Shown piece after piece: positions 1 to 8,826 of a DNA stretch of 64,000 nt. Both the position numbers and the translations under genes were made by a program. Source of the DNA: Nitrospirillum amazonense (GTDB lineage: Bacteria; Pseudomonadota; Alphaproteobacteria; Azospirillales; Azospirillaceae); NCBI RefSeq assembly GCF_007828045.1, contig NZ_VITN01000011.1:146367-210366 (forward strand), given 5' to 3'. The stretch's first letter is position 1. Each line of letters starts with the position of its first letter. The notes under the pieces were generated by a model. It was not told the DNA's origin. It saw only the letters and a program-made list of their open reading frames with translations, and searched no databases.

Positions 1-338
1 GCCCTCACCTCCACGCTCTGCTCGCCATGGCCCTGCCGCCGCTCGGAATGGCCGACGATGACGTACCGGCAGCCGGCGTCGGCCAGCATGGGGGCCCCGA
101 TGTCCCCGGTGTGGGCCCCCGAATCCTTGCCATGGCAATCCTGGCCGCCGACGCTGACCGGCGCGTCGGACACGGCCTGGACCACGGTGTGGATGAGGGT
201 GGCGGGCGGACACAACAGCATGTCGAAGGCGACGTCACCCGCCCCCAGCATGCGGCCGGCGAGGTCGGAGGCCAATGCCGTCCCCCCTTCCCTCAGCCCA
301 TGCATCTTCCAATTACCGACAATGAATTTGCGGCGCAT
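1..338 (-). CDS. tpiA: Triose-phosphate isomerase, N-terminal part (cut by window edge)
   Basis: Interconverts dihydroxyacetone phosphate and glyceraldehyde 3-phosphate in the cytoplasm, in glycolysis and gluconeogenesis. The first 112 codons are present. They begin MRRKFIVGNWKMHG, with the family's N-W-K substrate-binding lysine near the N-terminus, and run into the VGHSERR motif that holds the conserved histidine of loop 4. The catalytic glutamate lies beyond the window. The ATG at 336-338 is chosen because the NWK motif follows directly. The gene diverges from ppiD across about 330 bases. Identification is secure; only the missing 3' part is unknown. Confidence 0.95.
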   Translation of the reverse strand, partial: MRRKFIVGNWKMHGLREGGTALASDLAGRMLGAGDVAFDMLLCPPATLIHTVVQAVSDAPVSVGGQDCHGKDSGAHTGDIGAPMLADAGCRYVIVGHSERRQGHGEQSVEVR

Positions 339-665
339 TTCCTTTGTTCTCCCCGAGTTTAACGCACTCAAAAGGGAAGCATCCGCGCGGCGGCCTTTTA
401 GGTTTGGGTGGCCCACCTTGTCACGGTTGTCCCTGTCGTCATGCTGTAACAGTCATGGGCCGGCATTTCCATGATTCAGGCCGTGACAAGACGGTGAATC
501 GGCACGCCCGGCCCATGCGCCCCGGCCTATGCGCGTCGCCCGCCCAACCATCTATTGCCGCCCCCGCCCCCTGCTTCTATGATGCCGCGCCCTGACGGGA
601 GGGTGGGATATCCGGGCCCCAGGCCCCGTCCCACTGACAAGCAATTCGCAAGACGCAGCAGGCAC
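339..665. other. tpiA-ppiD divergent intergenic region
   Basis: About 330 bases between two divergent starts, so it must hold both promoters. I see no convincing ORF, RNA gene or strong hairpin. A short imperfect palindrome (CTGTAACAG, near 443) is the only local symmetry and may be chance. The open reading frame running back to 555 in phase with ppiD is proline- and arginine-rich and looks like extension into non-coding DNA. Confidence 0.5.
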
Positions 666-2549
666 ATGCTTCAGTTCATCCGCAAATTCTCGGGCTCGTG
701 GTTCTCCAAGATCCTGTTCGTGTTCCTGATCATCAGTTTCGGGATCTGGGGTGTGGGCCGGGTGGGCACCACCGTCAGTGACCAAGCTGTGGCCCGGGTG
801 GGTGACACCGAGATCACCCCGCAGGATGTGGACCGCGCCTTCCGCCAGCAGATGAACCGGCTGCGCCAGACCATGGGGCCGGAACTGACGGCCGAGCAGG
901 CCAAGCAGATGGGTCTGATGCGCGCGGCGCTGCAGGATGAGATCCAGCGCGCCCTGATCAAGCAGGCGACGCACGACTTTGGCCTGCGCGTCTCGGAGCA
1001 GGCGGCGGCGCGGAAGATCGCCGAGATGCCGGTGTTCAAGGACAAGTCCGGCCAGTTCGATCCCCTGCTGATGCGGGCCCTGCTGCGCCAGAACCAGATC
1101 TCGGAGGATGAGATCGTCAGCGAGGTGCGCGAGGACATGGCCCGCACCGAGGTGACGGAGGCCCTGGCCGCCGGCATCCGCGTGCCGCAGGCCCTGGCCC
1201 GCGACCTGGTGCGCTACCGCGGCGAGCAGCGCGGGGCAGAGACGCTGTTCGTGGCCGACAAGGCCATGCCGGACCCGGGCACGCCCGACCAGGCGGCGCT
1301 GGAGGCCTTCCACAAGGCCCAGGCCGCGCGCTACACCGCGCCGGAATACCGCGCCCTGACCGTGGTCACACTGTCTACCGACGCCATCGCCAAGACCGAG
1401 GAGGTCAGCGATGAGGACCTGAAGAAGGCCTATGACGCCCGGTCCAAGGAATTCGTGAAGCCGGAACGCCGTGACCTGGACCAGGTGCTGGTCGATACCA
1501 AGGAGCAGGCGGACAAGGTGGCGCAGGCCGCCGCCGGCGGCAAGTCGCTGGCCGACGCCGCCAAGGCCGCCGGCGTGTCCATGCTGCCGCTGGCCAACAT
1601 CACCAAGGCGGATCTGCCGGCCGAGTTGCAGGACATCGCCTTCTCCCTGCCCCAGGGCAAGGTGTCGGAGCCGGTGAAGAGCGGTTTCGGCTGGCACGTC
1701 GTCGCCGTCACCAAGATCGTCCCCGGCAGCACCCAGACCCTGGACCAAGTGAAGGCCCAGCTGGTGGAGCAGGTGAAGGCCGAGCGCGCCACCGACCAGC
1801 TGTACGACCTGTCGAACAAGCTGGACGACGCCATCTCCGGCGGCGCCTCGCTGGAGGAAGCCGCCAAGAAGGTGGACGCGGCGGTGACCAAGATCGCCGC
1901 CGTGGACCGCGAGGGCAAGGACCCCGCCGGCAAGCCGGTGACCGGCCTGGCCGTCCCCATCGCCAAGGTGGTGCAGACCGCCTTCGGCCTGGCCTCGGGC
2001 GACAACAGCAGCACCACCGAGGGCGAGCGCAACAAGAGCTATTTCGCCGTGCGCGTGGACAGCGTGCAGGCCCCGGCCCTGAAGCCGCTGGACCAGGTGA
2101 AGGATCAGGTCATCGCCGATTGGAAATCCTCCAAGCGCGACGAGGCCGCCAAGGCCAAGGCCAAGGACATCGCCGACAAGCTGAAGGCCGGCGCCACGCC
2201 GGAGCAGGTGGCCAAGGAGACGGGCGCCGTCTACACCCGCCAGCCGCCCGTGGGCCGCACCCCGCCCAAGGATAGCCCCCTGACGCCGGAACTGGTGGAC
2301 GCCCTGTTCACCCTGAAGCCGGGTGAAGTCACCACCGGCGCCGCCGCCGACGGCCAGATGGTCGTGCGCCTGGCGGCGCTGGTGCCCATGCCGGAACCGC
2401 TGCTGGCCGACCGCGCCACGGTGGCGGCGAGGCAGCTGCGCGACGGCGTGGCCGGCGACCTCTACGTCCAGTTCCTGGACGCCCTGCGCCAGCGCTATCG
2501 CATCACCGAGAACCGGACGCTGCTGCAGCGCCTTGAACACCAGGAGTAA
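666..2549 (+). CDS. ppiD: Membrane-anchored periplasmic peptidyl-prolyl isomerase, PpiD/SurA type
   Basis: Periplasmic folding helper of 627 residues, tethered to the inner membrane. The N-terminus MLQFIRKFSGSWFSKILF is followed by one hydrophobic segment (about residues 13-35), giving N-in topology. A SurA_N-like region with a conserved QQMNRLRQ helix follows, then a parvulin-like PpiC domain around residues 240-360. That domain contains the family signature FSLPQGKVSEPVKSGFGWHV. The ATG at 666 is preferred over the in-frame start at 555 because the extra 37 residues look random and precede the membrane anchor. trpE starts 6 bases after its stop, so the two are probably co-transcribed. The length and single rotamase domain match PpiD-like proteins of Rhodospirillales. 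Confidence 0.9.
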   Translation: MLQFIRKFSGSWFSKILFVFLIISFGIWGVGRVGTTVSDQAVARVGDTEITPQDVDRAFRQQMNRLRQTMGPELTAEQAKQMGLMRAALQDEIQRALIKQATHDFGLRVSEQAAARKIAEMPVFKDKSGQFDPLLMRALLRQNQISEDEIVSEVREDMARTEVTEALAAGIRVPQALARDLVRYRGEQRGAETLFVADKAMPDPGTPDQAALEAFHKAQAARYTAPEYRALTVVTLSTDAIAKTEEVSDEDLKKAYDARSKEFVKPERRDLDQVLVDTKEQADKVAQAAAGGKSLADAAKAAGVSMLPLANITKADLPAELQDIAFSLPQGKVSEPVKSGFGWHVVAVTKIVPGSTQTLDQVKAQLVEQVKAERATDQLYDLSNKLDDAISGGASLEEAAKKVDAAVTKIAAVDREGKDPAGKPVTGLAVPIAKVVQTAFGLASGDNSSTTEGERNKSYFAVRVDSVQAPALKPLDQVKDQVIADWKSSKRDEAAKAKAKDIADKLKAGATPEQVAKETGAVYTRQPPVGRTPPKDSPLTPELVDALFTLKPGEVTTGAAADGQMVVRLAALVPMPEPLLADRATVAARQLRDGVAGDLYVQFLDALRQRYRITENRTLLQRLEHQE

Positions 2550-2555
2550 GGCGTC

Positions 2556-4082
2556 GTGACCCCCTTCCCCGATGAGACGGCCTTCGGCACGGCGTACGCC
2601 GCGGGCCAGGCGCAGGTCGTCTGGACGCGGCTGGTCAGCGACCTGGAGACGCCCGTCGCCGCCATGCTGAAGCTGGCGCAAGGGCGCCCGTTCTCCTTCC
2701 TGTTGGAATCGGTCACCGGCGGCTCCGTCCGCGGCCGCTATTCCCTGATCGGGCTGAAGCCCGACCTGATCTGGAAGAGCAAGGGGACCCAGGCCTGGAT
2801 CAACCGGCGGGCCGCCACCGACCCGACCGCGTTCGAGCCCTTGTCCGCCGCCCCGCTGGACGCCCTGGCCGATGTGCTGGAGGAGAGCCGCATCGACCTG
2901 CCGGCCCACCTGCCGCCCATGTCGGCCGGCCTGTTCGGCTATCTGGGCTACGACATGGTCCGGCTGATGGAAAAGCTGCCGGAGAAGAACCGCGACGCCC
3001 TGGGGGTGGAGGATGCCGTGCTCATCCGCCCCACCATCATGGCCATCTTCGACAGCATCGAGAATGTGGTCACCCTGGTGACCCCGGTGCGCCCCCAGGC
3101 CAGCGTGTCGGCGGAGGCCGCCTACCTCGCCGCCAAGGAACGCCTGGCCGACGCCATGGCCGACCTGGACCGGCCGCTGCCGGTGGGGCACGACGCGGCG
3201 GGCGAGATCGAGGTTCTGCCCGACCCCTCGTCCAACGTCAGCCGCGCCGACTATCACGCCATGGTGGAGAAGGCGAAGGAGTATATCCGCGCCGGCGACA
3301 TCTTCCAGGTGGTGCCCAGCCAGCGCTTCTCCGTGCCCTTCGCCTTGCCGCCCTTCGCGCTGTACCGCGCGCTGCGCCGCATCAACCCCTCGCCCTTCCT
3401 GTTCTTCCTGGATTTCGGCGACCTGGCGGTCGTGGGTTCCAGCCCGGAGATCCTGGTGCGGCTGCGCGACGACACCGTCACCATCCGCCCCATCGCCGGC
3501 ACCCGCCGCCGCGGCAAGACCCCGGCGGAGGACAAGGAACTGGAGGCCGACCTGCTGGCCGACCCCAAGGAGCTGTCAGAGCACCTGATGCTGCTGGATT
3601 TGGGGCGCAACGACGTGGGCCGGGTGGCCGAGGTGGGCACTGTCACGGTGACCGAGCGCTTCACCATCGAGCACTATTCCCACGTGATGCACATCGTCTC
3701 CAACGTCGAGGGCAAGCTGGACAAGTCCCGCTTCAATGCCATCAACGCCTTGGTGGGCGGCTTCCCCGCCGGCACGGTCTCCGGCGCGCCCAAGGTGCGC
3801 GCCATGGAGATCATCGAGGAGCTGGAGGGCACCCGCCGCGGCATCTACGGCGGCTGCATCGGCTACTTCGCCGCCAACGGCACCATGGACACCTGCATCG
3901 CGCTCCGCACCGCCGTCATCAAGGACGGCGTCATGCACGTCCAGGCGGGCGGCGGCGTGGTGGCGGACAGCGATCCCGAGGCCGAGTACCAGGAGACGGT
4001 GAACAAGGCCAAGGCCCTGTTCAAAGCCGCCGAGGAAGCCGTGCGCTACGCCCAGGAAAAACGCTCGACGCGGAACATCTGA
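2556..4082 (+). CDS. trpE: Anthranilate synthase component I
   Basis: Converts chorismate to anthranilate using ammonia delivered by TrpG, the first committed step of tryptophan synthesis. It has 508 residues, the usual length. The tryptophan feedback-binding motif LLES lies at residues 49-52. The chorismate-binding domain carries SSPEILVRL, PIAGTRRRG and GGFPAGTVSGAPKVRAMEI. The start is GTG at 2556, six bases after the ppiD stop, with the AGGAG of the preceding CAGGAGTAAG as ribosome binding site. It is not adjacent to trpG, which lies 1.7 kb downstream behind two opposite-strand genes. A terminator hairpin follows at 4104-4135. No leader peptide or attenuator is visible, so control may be by feedback inhibition or by the ppiD promoter. 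Confidence 0.97.
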   Translation: MTPFPDETAFGTAYAAGQAQVVWTRLVSDLETPVAAMLKLAQGRPFSFLLESVTGGSVRGRYSLIGLKPDLIWKSKGTQAWINRRAATDPTAFEPLSAAPLDALADVLEESRIDLPAHLPPMSAGLFGYLGYDMVRLMEKLPEKNRDALGVEDAVLIRPTIMAIFDSIENVVTLVTPVRPQASVSAEAAYLAAKERLADAMADLDRPLPVGHDAAGEIEVLPDPSSNVSRADYHAMVEKAKEYIRAGDIFQVVPSQRFSVPFALPPFALYRALRRINPSPFLFFLDFGDLAVVGSSPEILVRLRDDTVTIRPIAGTRRRGKTPAEDKELEADLLADPKELSEHLMLLDLGRNDVGRVAEVGTVTVTERFTIEHYSHVMHIVSNVEGKLDKSRFNAINALVGGFPAGTVSGAPKVRAMEIIEELEGTRRGIYGGCIGYFAANGTMDTCIALRTAVIKDGVMHVQAGGGVVADSDPEAEYQETVNKAKALFKAAEEAVRYAQEKRSTRNI

Positions 4083-4103
4083 GGTGTGCTCCGGCGCACC
4101 ATG

Positions 4104-4135
4104 AAAAAGGGCGGTCCCGACGGGCCGCCCTTTTT
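4104..4135 (+). terminator. Intrinsic terminator after trpE
   Basis: Stem GGGCGG (4109-4114) pairs with CCGCCC (4125-4130), flanked by A5 and followed by T5. A classic rho-independent terminator, 22 bases after the trpE stop. Because it is flanked by A and T runs it could also act on transcripts from the minus-strand gene at 4204. Confidence 0.85.
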
Positions 4136-4203
4136 CATTCAGGCCGCCAAAGCCGCCATGGCCTTCTTAAGTGGCCCCGCCAGCGAGCCGACATGATCGG
4201 AAG

Positions 4204-4407
4204 TCAGGCCGGGCCGATGAAGTCGAAGCCGGCATCCTCCACGGCGCCCTTCACCTGGCCGACGTCGGCCGGGCCGGTGACGGTCACCACGCCCGCGTCC
4301 ACGTCCACGGCCACCTCGGCCATGGGCACCACGGCCTGGATGGCCTTGGTCACCGACCGGGCACAGCCTTGGCAGGTCATGCCGTCGATTCGATAAGACG
4401 CGTTCAT
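4204..4407 (-). CDS. Small heavy-metal-associated (HMA) domain protein, CopZ-like
   Basis: Free-standing 67-residue HMA domain. The metal-binding loop GMTCQGCARSV holds Cys12 and Cys15 in the CxxC arrangement used by copper chaperones such as CopZ and Atx1. The ATG at 4405-4407 gives the standard beta-alpha-beta start (MNASYRIDGMTC) and has GAGAACGAG upstream; the longer in-frame ORF adds 17 unlikely residues. It lies just downstream of the deacetylase gene on the same strand, 54 bases away, and could share its transcript. The partner is probably a copper P-type ATPase elsewhere in the genome (inference). Confidence 0.85.
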   Translation of the reverse strand: MNASYRIDGMTCQGCARSVTKAIQAVVPMAEVAVDVDAGVVTVTGPADVGQVKGAVEDAGFDFIGPA

Positions 4408-4461
4408 CTCGTTCTCCACACGCCATGGCCGGCCATCAGGACGCGGCCCATCAAGCAATTA

Positions 4462-5577
4462 TTAGGTGCCGCCCGGCGGCGGCGCTATGACGGACGTCAA
4501 TGGCACCAAGACAAAGCCCTTGGCCGCCAGGGTGGGCAGCCAATGCTCCAGCGCCGTCAGGGTGACGTCGTGCGGGTGGCCGATGGCGACGGCGGTGCCG
4601 TGGCGGCGGGCCACCTCCTCCACCTTGGCCAGCATGGCCTGCACCGCCTTGGGCGACTGGTCGTCGTCCAGGAAGACGTCGCGGCTGACCAGCGGCAAAT
4701 GGTAGCGCGCGGCCAGTTCGGGCCCCTTGGTGTCGGGCGTGGTCCGGCTGTCCAGGAACATCAGGCCGCGGCGGGACAGTTCCGCCAGCACGATGGACAG
4801 CTTGCCCTCGTCGGCCGTGAAGCGGCTGCCCATGTGGTTGTTGATGCCGACATAGCCGTCGAACGACGCGAGGTCCGCTTCCAGGCGCCGCTGTATTTCC
4901 TCATCGCCAAGATTCACGGTCAGGGCACCGGGGCCGGGGTCGGCCTTGCCCACCGGCTCCATGGGCACGTGCACGATCAGCTCATGCCCCGCCGCCCGCG
5001 CCGCCCGTGTCTGGTCGGCCAGGTCGTGGGCGTAGGGCAGCCACGCGGTGGTGACCGGGCCGGGCAGTGCCACGGCGCGGGTGGAGCGGGGCCGGTCCAC
5101 GCCCAGATCATCGATCACCAGCACGATGCGGGCATGCGCGGCACCGGGCGTGGGCGCCGCCATCTGGGGCGACGGCACCGCGTTGCGTCGCCAAGCGGCG
5201 CCGGCCTTGCCCGTTTCCGGCTTGCTTGGCTCAGCCTTGGGCGCCTCGGCCTTGGGCAGCGCAGCCGGCGCTTCGGCATGCTGTTCCGGCGGCGGTGCCA
5301 CGGGCGGGGCGGATGGCGTGCCGGGCGGGCGGGGGCCCGTCTTGGTTGGTCCGGATGGGACGGGCGCGGTCGCCACCGCGGGCTTGTGCGGATGGCGGTT
5401 GCCCAGCACATAGGCGCCCAGCAGGGCGACGATGGCCGTGAGGCCGACGATGCCGGCCAGCTGCGCCCGGGTCAGGCTGATCCGGGTGCCCTTGCGCCGG
5501 CGCGCGGGCGCACGCTTGGGGGGGCCTTTCCGGCCGGGCCGTCCCAGCGGCGGCGGGGGAGTGACGCGCCGGGGCAT
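4462..5577 (-). CDS. Divergent polysaccharide deacetylase family protein
   Basis: A 371-residue envelope protein. After a basic, proline-rich N-terminus (about residues 1-35), one hydrophobic segment (IVGLTAIVALLGAYVLG) anchors it. A proline/alanine-rich linker follows to about residue 140. The catalytic-type domain begins ARIVLVIDDLGVD and contains GINNHMGSRF, LDSRTTPDT and AVAIGHPHDVTL, the pattern of the divergent deacetylase (YibQ-like) family. These proteins are predicted to act on a periplasmic or cell-wall polysaccharide; the substrate is not known. The ATG at 5577 is preferred because the basic region starts there; the ORF extends upstream with no better start. It diverges from trpG across 245 bases. 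Confidence 0.8.
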   Translation of the reverse strand: MPRRVTPPPPLGRPGRKGPPKRAPARRRKGTRISLTRAQLAGIVGLTAIVALLGAYVLGNRHPHKPAVATAPVPSGPTKTGPRPPGTPSAPPVAPPPEQHAEAPAALPKAEAPKAEPSKPETGKAGAAWRRNAVPSPQMAAPTPGAAHARIVLVIDDLGVDRPRSTRAVALPGPVTTAWLPYAHDLADQTRAARAAGHELIVHVPMEPVGKADPGPGALTVNLGDEEIQRRLEADLASFDGYVGINNHMGSRFTADEGKLSIVLAELSRRGLMFLDSRTTPDTKGPELAARYHLPLVSRDVFLDDDQSPKAVQAMLAKVEEVARRHGTAVAIGHPHDVTLTALEHWLPTLAAKGFVLVPLTSVIAPPPGGT

Positions 5578-5822
5578 CAGCGGGCCCCGATGGCGGGAGC
5601 GGACGCGGTGGAAACGGTCATGCCTGTCCCTTGAAGAAGCACCGGCCGCGTTTCGCCGACCGGCCCCCACTAGTGCTACAGCGCCGGCGCACTGGCAATC
5701 TCCTAGGCGGCTTATGCCGCTTATCGGATCCGCGCCCAATCCGGTTGCCCTGCGCGCGGCCTCGGGACTAGTGTAGGCCACCTTTGGCCACGTCCAATTC
5801 CCCCCGAACGGGTTCCCAGATC

Positions 5823-6446
5823 ATGCTGCTGCTCATCGATAATTACGATAGCTTCACGTACAATCTCGTCCATTACATCGGCGAGCTGGGCGCCGACGTG
5901 GCCGTTTGGCGTAACAACGCCCTGAGTGTGGATGACGCGCTGGCCCTGAAGCCGGAGGCCATCGTCCTCTCCCCCGGCCCCTGCGATCCCGATAAGGCCG
6001 GCATCTGCCTGCCCCTGATCACGGCCGCCGCGGAACGGGGCATCCCCCTGCTGGGCGTCTGCCTGGGTCACCAGGCCATCGGTCAGGCCTTCGGCGGCCG
6101 CGTCATCCGCGCGCCGGTGCCCATGCACGGCAAGGTCAGCCAGGTCACCCACCAGGGCGAAGGCGTCATGAAGACCCTGCCCTCGCCCTTCGCCGCCACG
6201 CGCTACCACTCCCTGATCGTGGAGCGGGAAACCCTGCCGGCGGAACTGGAGTCGGTCGCCTGGATCGAAGGGGGTGCTGAGGACCAGATGATCATGGCGC
6301 TGCGCCACCGCGTCCTGCCCATCCACGGCGTGCAATTCCATCCCGAGAGCATCGCCTCTGACCACGGCCACCAGATCCTGGCGAACTTCCTCGATTTCGC
6401 CGGCGTGGCGCGCAAGGCCGTCAAGAAGACCGGCCTGGCGGCATGA
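5823..6446 (+). CDS. trpG: Anthranilate synthase component II, glutamine amidotransferase
   Basis: Supplies ammonia from glutamine to TrpE. It has 207 residues with all class I amidotransferase features: DNYDSFTYN at the N-terminus, nucleophile Cys80 in LGVCLGHQ, and His173 and Glu175 in GVQFHPES. The ATG at 5823 gives the normal start [11 protein letters not shown]. Its last four bases are the first four of trpD (ATGA), indicating translational coupling. It heads trpG-trpD-trpC-moaC-moeA. The family also serves para-aminobenzoate synthesis (PabA), so a dual role is possible, but linkage to trpD and trpC makes TrpG the natural call. Confidence 0.96.
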   Translation: MLLLIDNYDSFTYNLVHYIGELGADVAVWRNNALSVDDALALKPEAIVLSPGPCDPDKAGICLPLITAAAERGIPLLGVCLGHQAIGQAFGGRVIRAPVPMHGKVSQVTHQGEGVMKTLPSPFAATRYHSLIVERETLPAELESVAWIEGGAEDQMIMALRHRVLPIHGVQFHPESIASDHGHQILANFLDFAGVARKAVKKTGLAA

Positions 6447-7507
6447 GCGGTGACATCGGTGACATGAAGGCGCTGCTCGGCCGGGTGGCCGAGGGCAAGC
6501 GCCTGTCGGAGGATCAGGCCCTGGCCGCCTTCGACATCATCATGTCCGGCAACGCAACCCCATCCCAGATGGGGGGCTTCCTCATGGCGCTGCGCGTGCG
6601 CGGCGAAACGGTGGATGAGATCACGGGCGCGGTGCGCGCGCTGCGCGGCCGCGCCGCCCGCATCGACTGCCCGCCGGGCACCATCGACACCTGCGGCACC
6701 GGTGGCGACGCCAGCGGCACCTACAACATCTCCACCACCGTGGCCTTCGTGCTGGCCGCCTGCGGCGTGCCGGTGGCCAAGCACGGCAACCGCGCCCTCT
6801 CCTCCAAATCCGGCGCCGCCGACGTGCTGGGCCAGCTGGGCGTGAACGTGGAGGCGGAGCTGGAGGCCGTGCGCACCGCCCTATGGCAGGACGGCATCAC
6901 CTTCCTGATGGCCACCCGCCACCATGGCGCCATGCGCAACGTGGGCCCGACGCGGGTGGAGCTGGGCACCCGTACCATTTTCAACCTGACCGGCCCCCTG
7001 TCCAACCCGGCGGGCGCCAAGCGCCAACTGATGGGCGTGTTCGCCGAGCGCTGGGTGGAACCGCTGGCCCAGGTGCTGAACCGCCTGGGCACGGACGTCG
7101 CCTGGGTGGTCAGCGGCGAGGACGGGCTGGACGAGATCACCACCACCGGCGCCACCCATGTGGCGGAGTTGCGCCACGGCGCCATCCGCCGCTTCCAGGT
7201 GACGCCGGAGGACGCCGGCCTGACCCGCGCCCGGCCCGAGGACATCCGGGGCGGCGACGCGGTGGAGAACGCCCGGGCCCTGCGTGCCGTGCTGGCGGGG
7301 GAACAGGGCGCCTACCGTGACATTGTGTTGATCAATGCCGCCGCCGCCTTGATCGTCGCGGACAAGGCCACCACCTTGCGTGACGGCGTGGCCCAGGCGG
7401 CCCAGGCCCTGGACGACGGCCGCGCCGCCGCCAAGCTGGCGGCCCTGGCCCGTCATTGCCCCCTGCCGCCCCCGGCAGTGGAAGATACTGAAGGAACACG
7501 CGCATGA
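6443..7507 (+). CDS. trpD: Anthranilate phosphoribosyltransferase
   Basis: Transfers phosphoribose from PRPP to anthranilate, the second step of tryptophan synthesis. The 354 residues include the glycine-rich PRPP motif [34 protein letters not shown], and [15 protein letters not shown]. The ATG overlaps the trpG stop and the gene ends in another ATGA overlap with trpC, so the three genes are translationally coupled. Length and motifs are normal. Confidence 0.97.
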   Translation: MSGDIGDMKALLGRVAEGKRLSEDQALAAFDIIMSGNATPSQMGGFLMALRVRGETVDEITGAVRALRGRAARIDCPPGTIDTCGTGGDASGTYNISTTVAFVLAACGVPVAKHGNRALSSKSGAADVLGQLGVNVEAELEAVRTALWQDGITFLMATRHHGAMRNVGPTRVELGTRTIFNLTGPLSNPAGAKRQLMGVFAERWVEPLAQVLNRLGTDVAWVVSGEDGLDEITTTGATHVAELRHGAIRRFQVTPEDAGLTRARPEDIRGGDAVENARALRAVLAGEQGAYRDIVLINAAAALIVADKATTLRDGVAQAAQALDDGRAAAKLAALARHCPLPPPAVEDTEGTRA

Positions 7508-8319
7508 GCGACGCCGCAGATGTCCTGACCCGGATTTGCGCCGACAAGCGTGAGCATATCGCCGCCTGCAAAGCCGCCCGCCCCCTGGCCGAGGTGGAAC
7601 GGGCCGCGCGCGACGCCGGCCCCACCCGGGGCTTCGCCCGCGCCCTGCAGGCCAAGGTGGATGCCGGCCTGTACGCCCTCATCGCCGAGATCAAGAAGGC
7701 CAGCCCCAGCAAGGGCCTGATCCGGGAGGATTTCGATCCCCCCGCCCTGGCCCGGGCCTATCAGGAGGGTGGCGCCGCCTGCCTGTCGGTGCTGACCGAC
7801 GTGCCCTATTTCCAGGGGGCCGATGAATACCTGGTGGCGGCCCGCGCCGCCTGCGACCTGCCGGTGCTGCGCAAGGACTTCGTGCTGGACACCTACCAGG
7901 TGGCGGAGGCCCGCGCCCTGGGTGCCGACTGCATCCTGCTGATCATGGCGGCGCTGGACGACGCCCAGGCGCTGGAGCTGTATGACGCCGCCACCGGCTG
8001 GGGCATGGATGTCCTGGTCGAGGTGCATGACATTGAGGAGATGCGACGCGCCCTGGCCTTGCCCGGTGGCCTGCTGGGCGTGAACAACCGCAACCTCAAG
8101 ACCCTGTCCATCGACCTCGCCACCACCGAGATGCTGGCCGGCATGGTGCCGCCGGGCCGCCCCCTGGTGGCGGAGAGCGGCCTTTATCATCCGCAGGATC
8201 TGCTGCGCATGGAGATCGTGGGCGCCCGCCGTTTCCTGGTGGGTGAATCGCTGATGCGCCAGGCCGACGTGGCGGCCGCCACCCGCGCCCTGTTGGGGCT
8301 CGACAAGGCCGTGGCGTGA
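7504..8319 (+). CDS. trpC: Indole-3-glycerol-phosphate synthase
   Basis: Closes the indole ring from carboxyphenylaminodeoxyribulose phosphate. It is a single-domain TIM barrel of 271 residues, not fused to TrpF as in enterics. Motifs include [14 protein letters not shown] with the catalytic lysine, [24 protein letters not shown], and the C-terminal phosphate-binding [10 protein letters not shown]. It overlaps trpD by four bases and ends two bases before the moaC ATG. trpF, trpB and trpA are not in this window. Confidence 0.97.
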   Translation: MSDAADVLTRICADKREHIAACKAARPLAEVERAARDAGPTRGFARALQAKVDAGLYALIAEIKKASPSKGLIREDFDPPALARAYQEGGAACLSVLTDVPYFQGADEYLVAARAACDLPVLRKDFVLDTYQVAEARALGADCILLIMAALDDAQALELYDAATGWGMDVLVEVHDIEEMRRALALPGGLLGVNNRNLKTLSIDLATTEMLAGMVPPGRPLVAESGLYHPQDLLRMEIVGARRFLVGESLMRQADVAAATRALLGLDKAVA

Positions 8320-8321
8320 CC

Positions 8322-8813
8322 ATGTCGGAGAACAGCGGCTTCACCCATTTCGACGCCGCCGGCCGGGCGGTGATGGTCGATGTCTCGGACAAGGCGGAGA
8401 CGGAGCGCCTGGCGACCGCCCGCGGCCGCGTGGTCATGAAGGCGGAGACCCTGGCCCTGATCCAGGCGGGCCAGATGGGCAAGGGCGATGTGCTGGGCGT
8501 GGCGCGGCTGGCCGGCATCATGGCGGCCAAGCGCACGCCCGACCTTATCCCCCTCTGCCACCCGCTGGCCCTGACCAAGGTGACGGTGGACCTGACCTGC
8601 CTGCCCGAGGGCAACGCCGTGGAGATCGAGGCCACGGCCAAGCTGAAGGGTCGCACCGGCGTGGAGATGGAGGCGCTGACCGCTGTCAGCGTCGCCGCCC
8701 TGACGCTGTACGACATGTGCAAGGCGGTGGATAAGGGCATGGTCATCGCCGACATCCGCCTGATCGCCAAGGATGGCGGCAAAAGCGGCCCCTATCGCGC
8801 GGAAACCCCCTGA
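8322..8813 (+). CDS. moaC: Cyclic pyranopterin monophosphate synthase
   Basis: Works after MoaA in the first stage of molybdenum cofactor synthesis, rearranging the cyclic GTP-derived intermediate into cPMP. The 163 residues carry the family hallmarks: [23 protein letters not shown], and [14 protein letters not shown] followed by [12 protein letters not shown] with the conserved lysines and aspartate. The ATG at 8322 lies two bases after the trpC stop; an in-frame GTG at 8316 overlapping trpC is possible. It is co-directional with moeA, 13 bases downstream. Confidence 0.96.
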   Translation: MSENSGFTHFDAAGRAVMVDVSDKAETERLATARGRVVMKAETLALIQAGQMGKGDVLGVARLAGIMAAKRTPDLIPLCHPLALTKVTVDLTCLPEGNAVEIEATAKLKGRTGVEMEALTAVSVAALTLYDMCKAVDKGMVIADIRLIAKDGGKSGPYRAETP

Positions 8814-8826
8814 ACCAGGTCCTGCC

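Noticed and set aside
2549..2560. Trp leader peptide or attenuator before trpE
   Set aside because: The ppiD stop and trpE start are six bases apart, leaving no room for one, and no Trp-rich short ORF was seen before trpG.
552..3257. 901-residue ORF on the minus strand opposite ppiD and trpE
   Set aside because: Histidine-, glycine- and glutamine-rich translation with no family resemblance; it is the antisense of two strongly identified genes in high-GC DNA.
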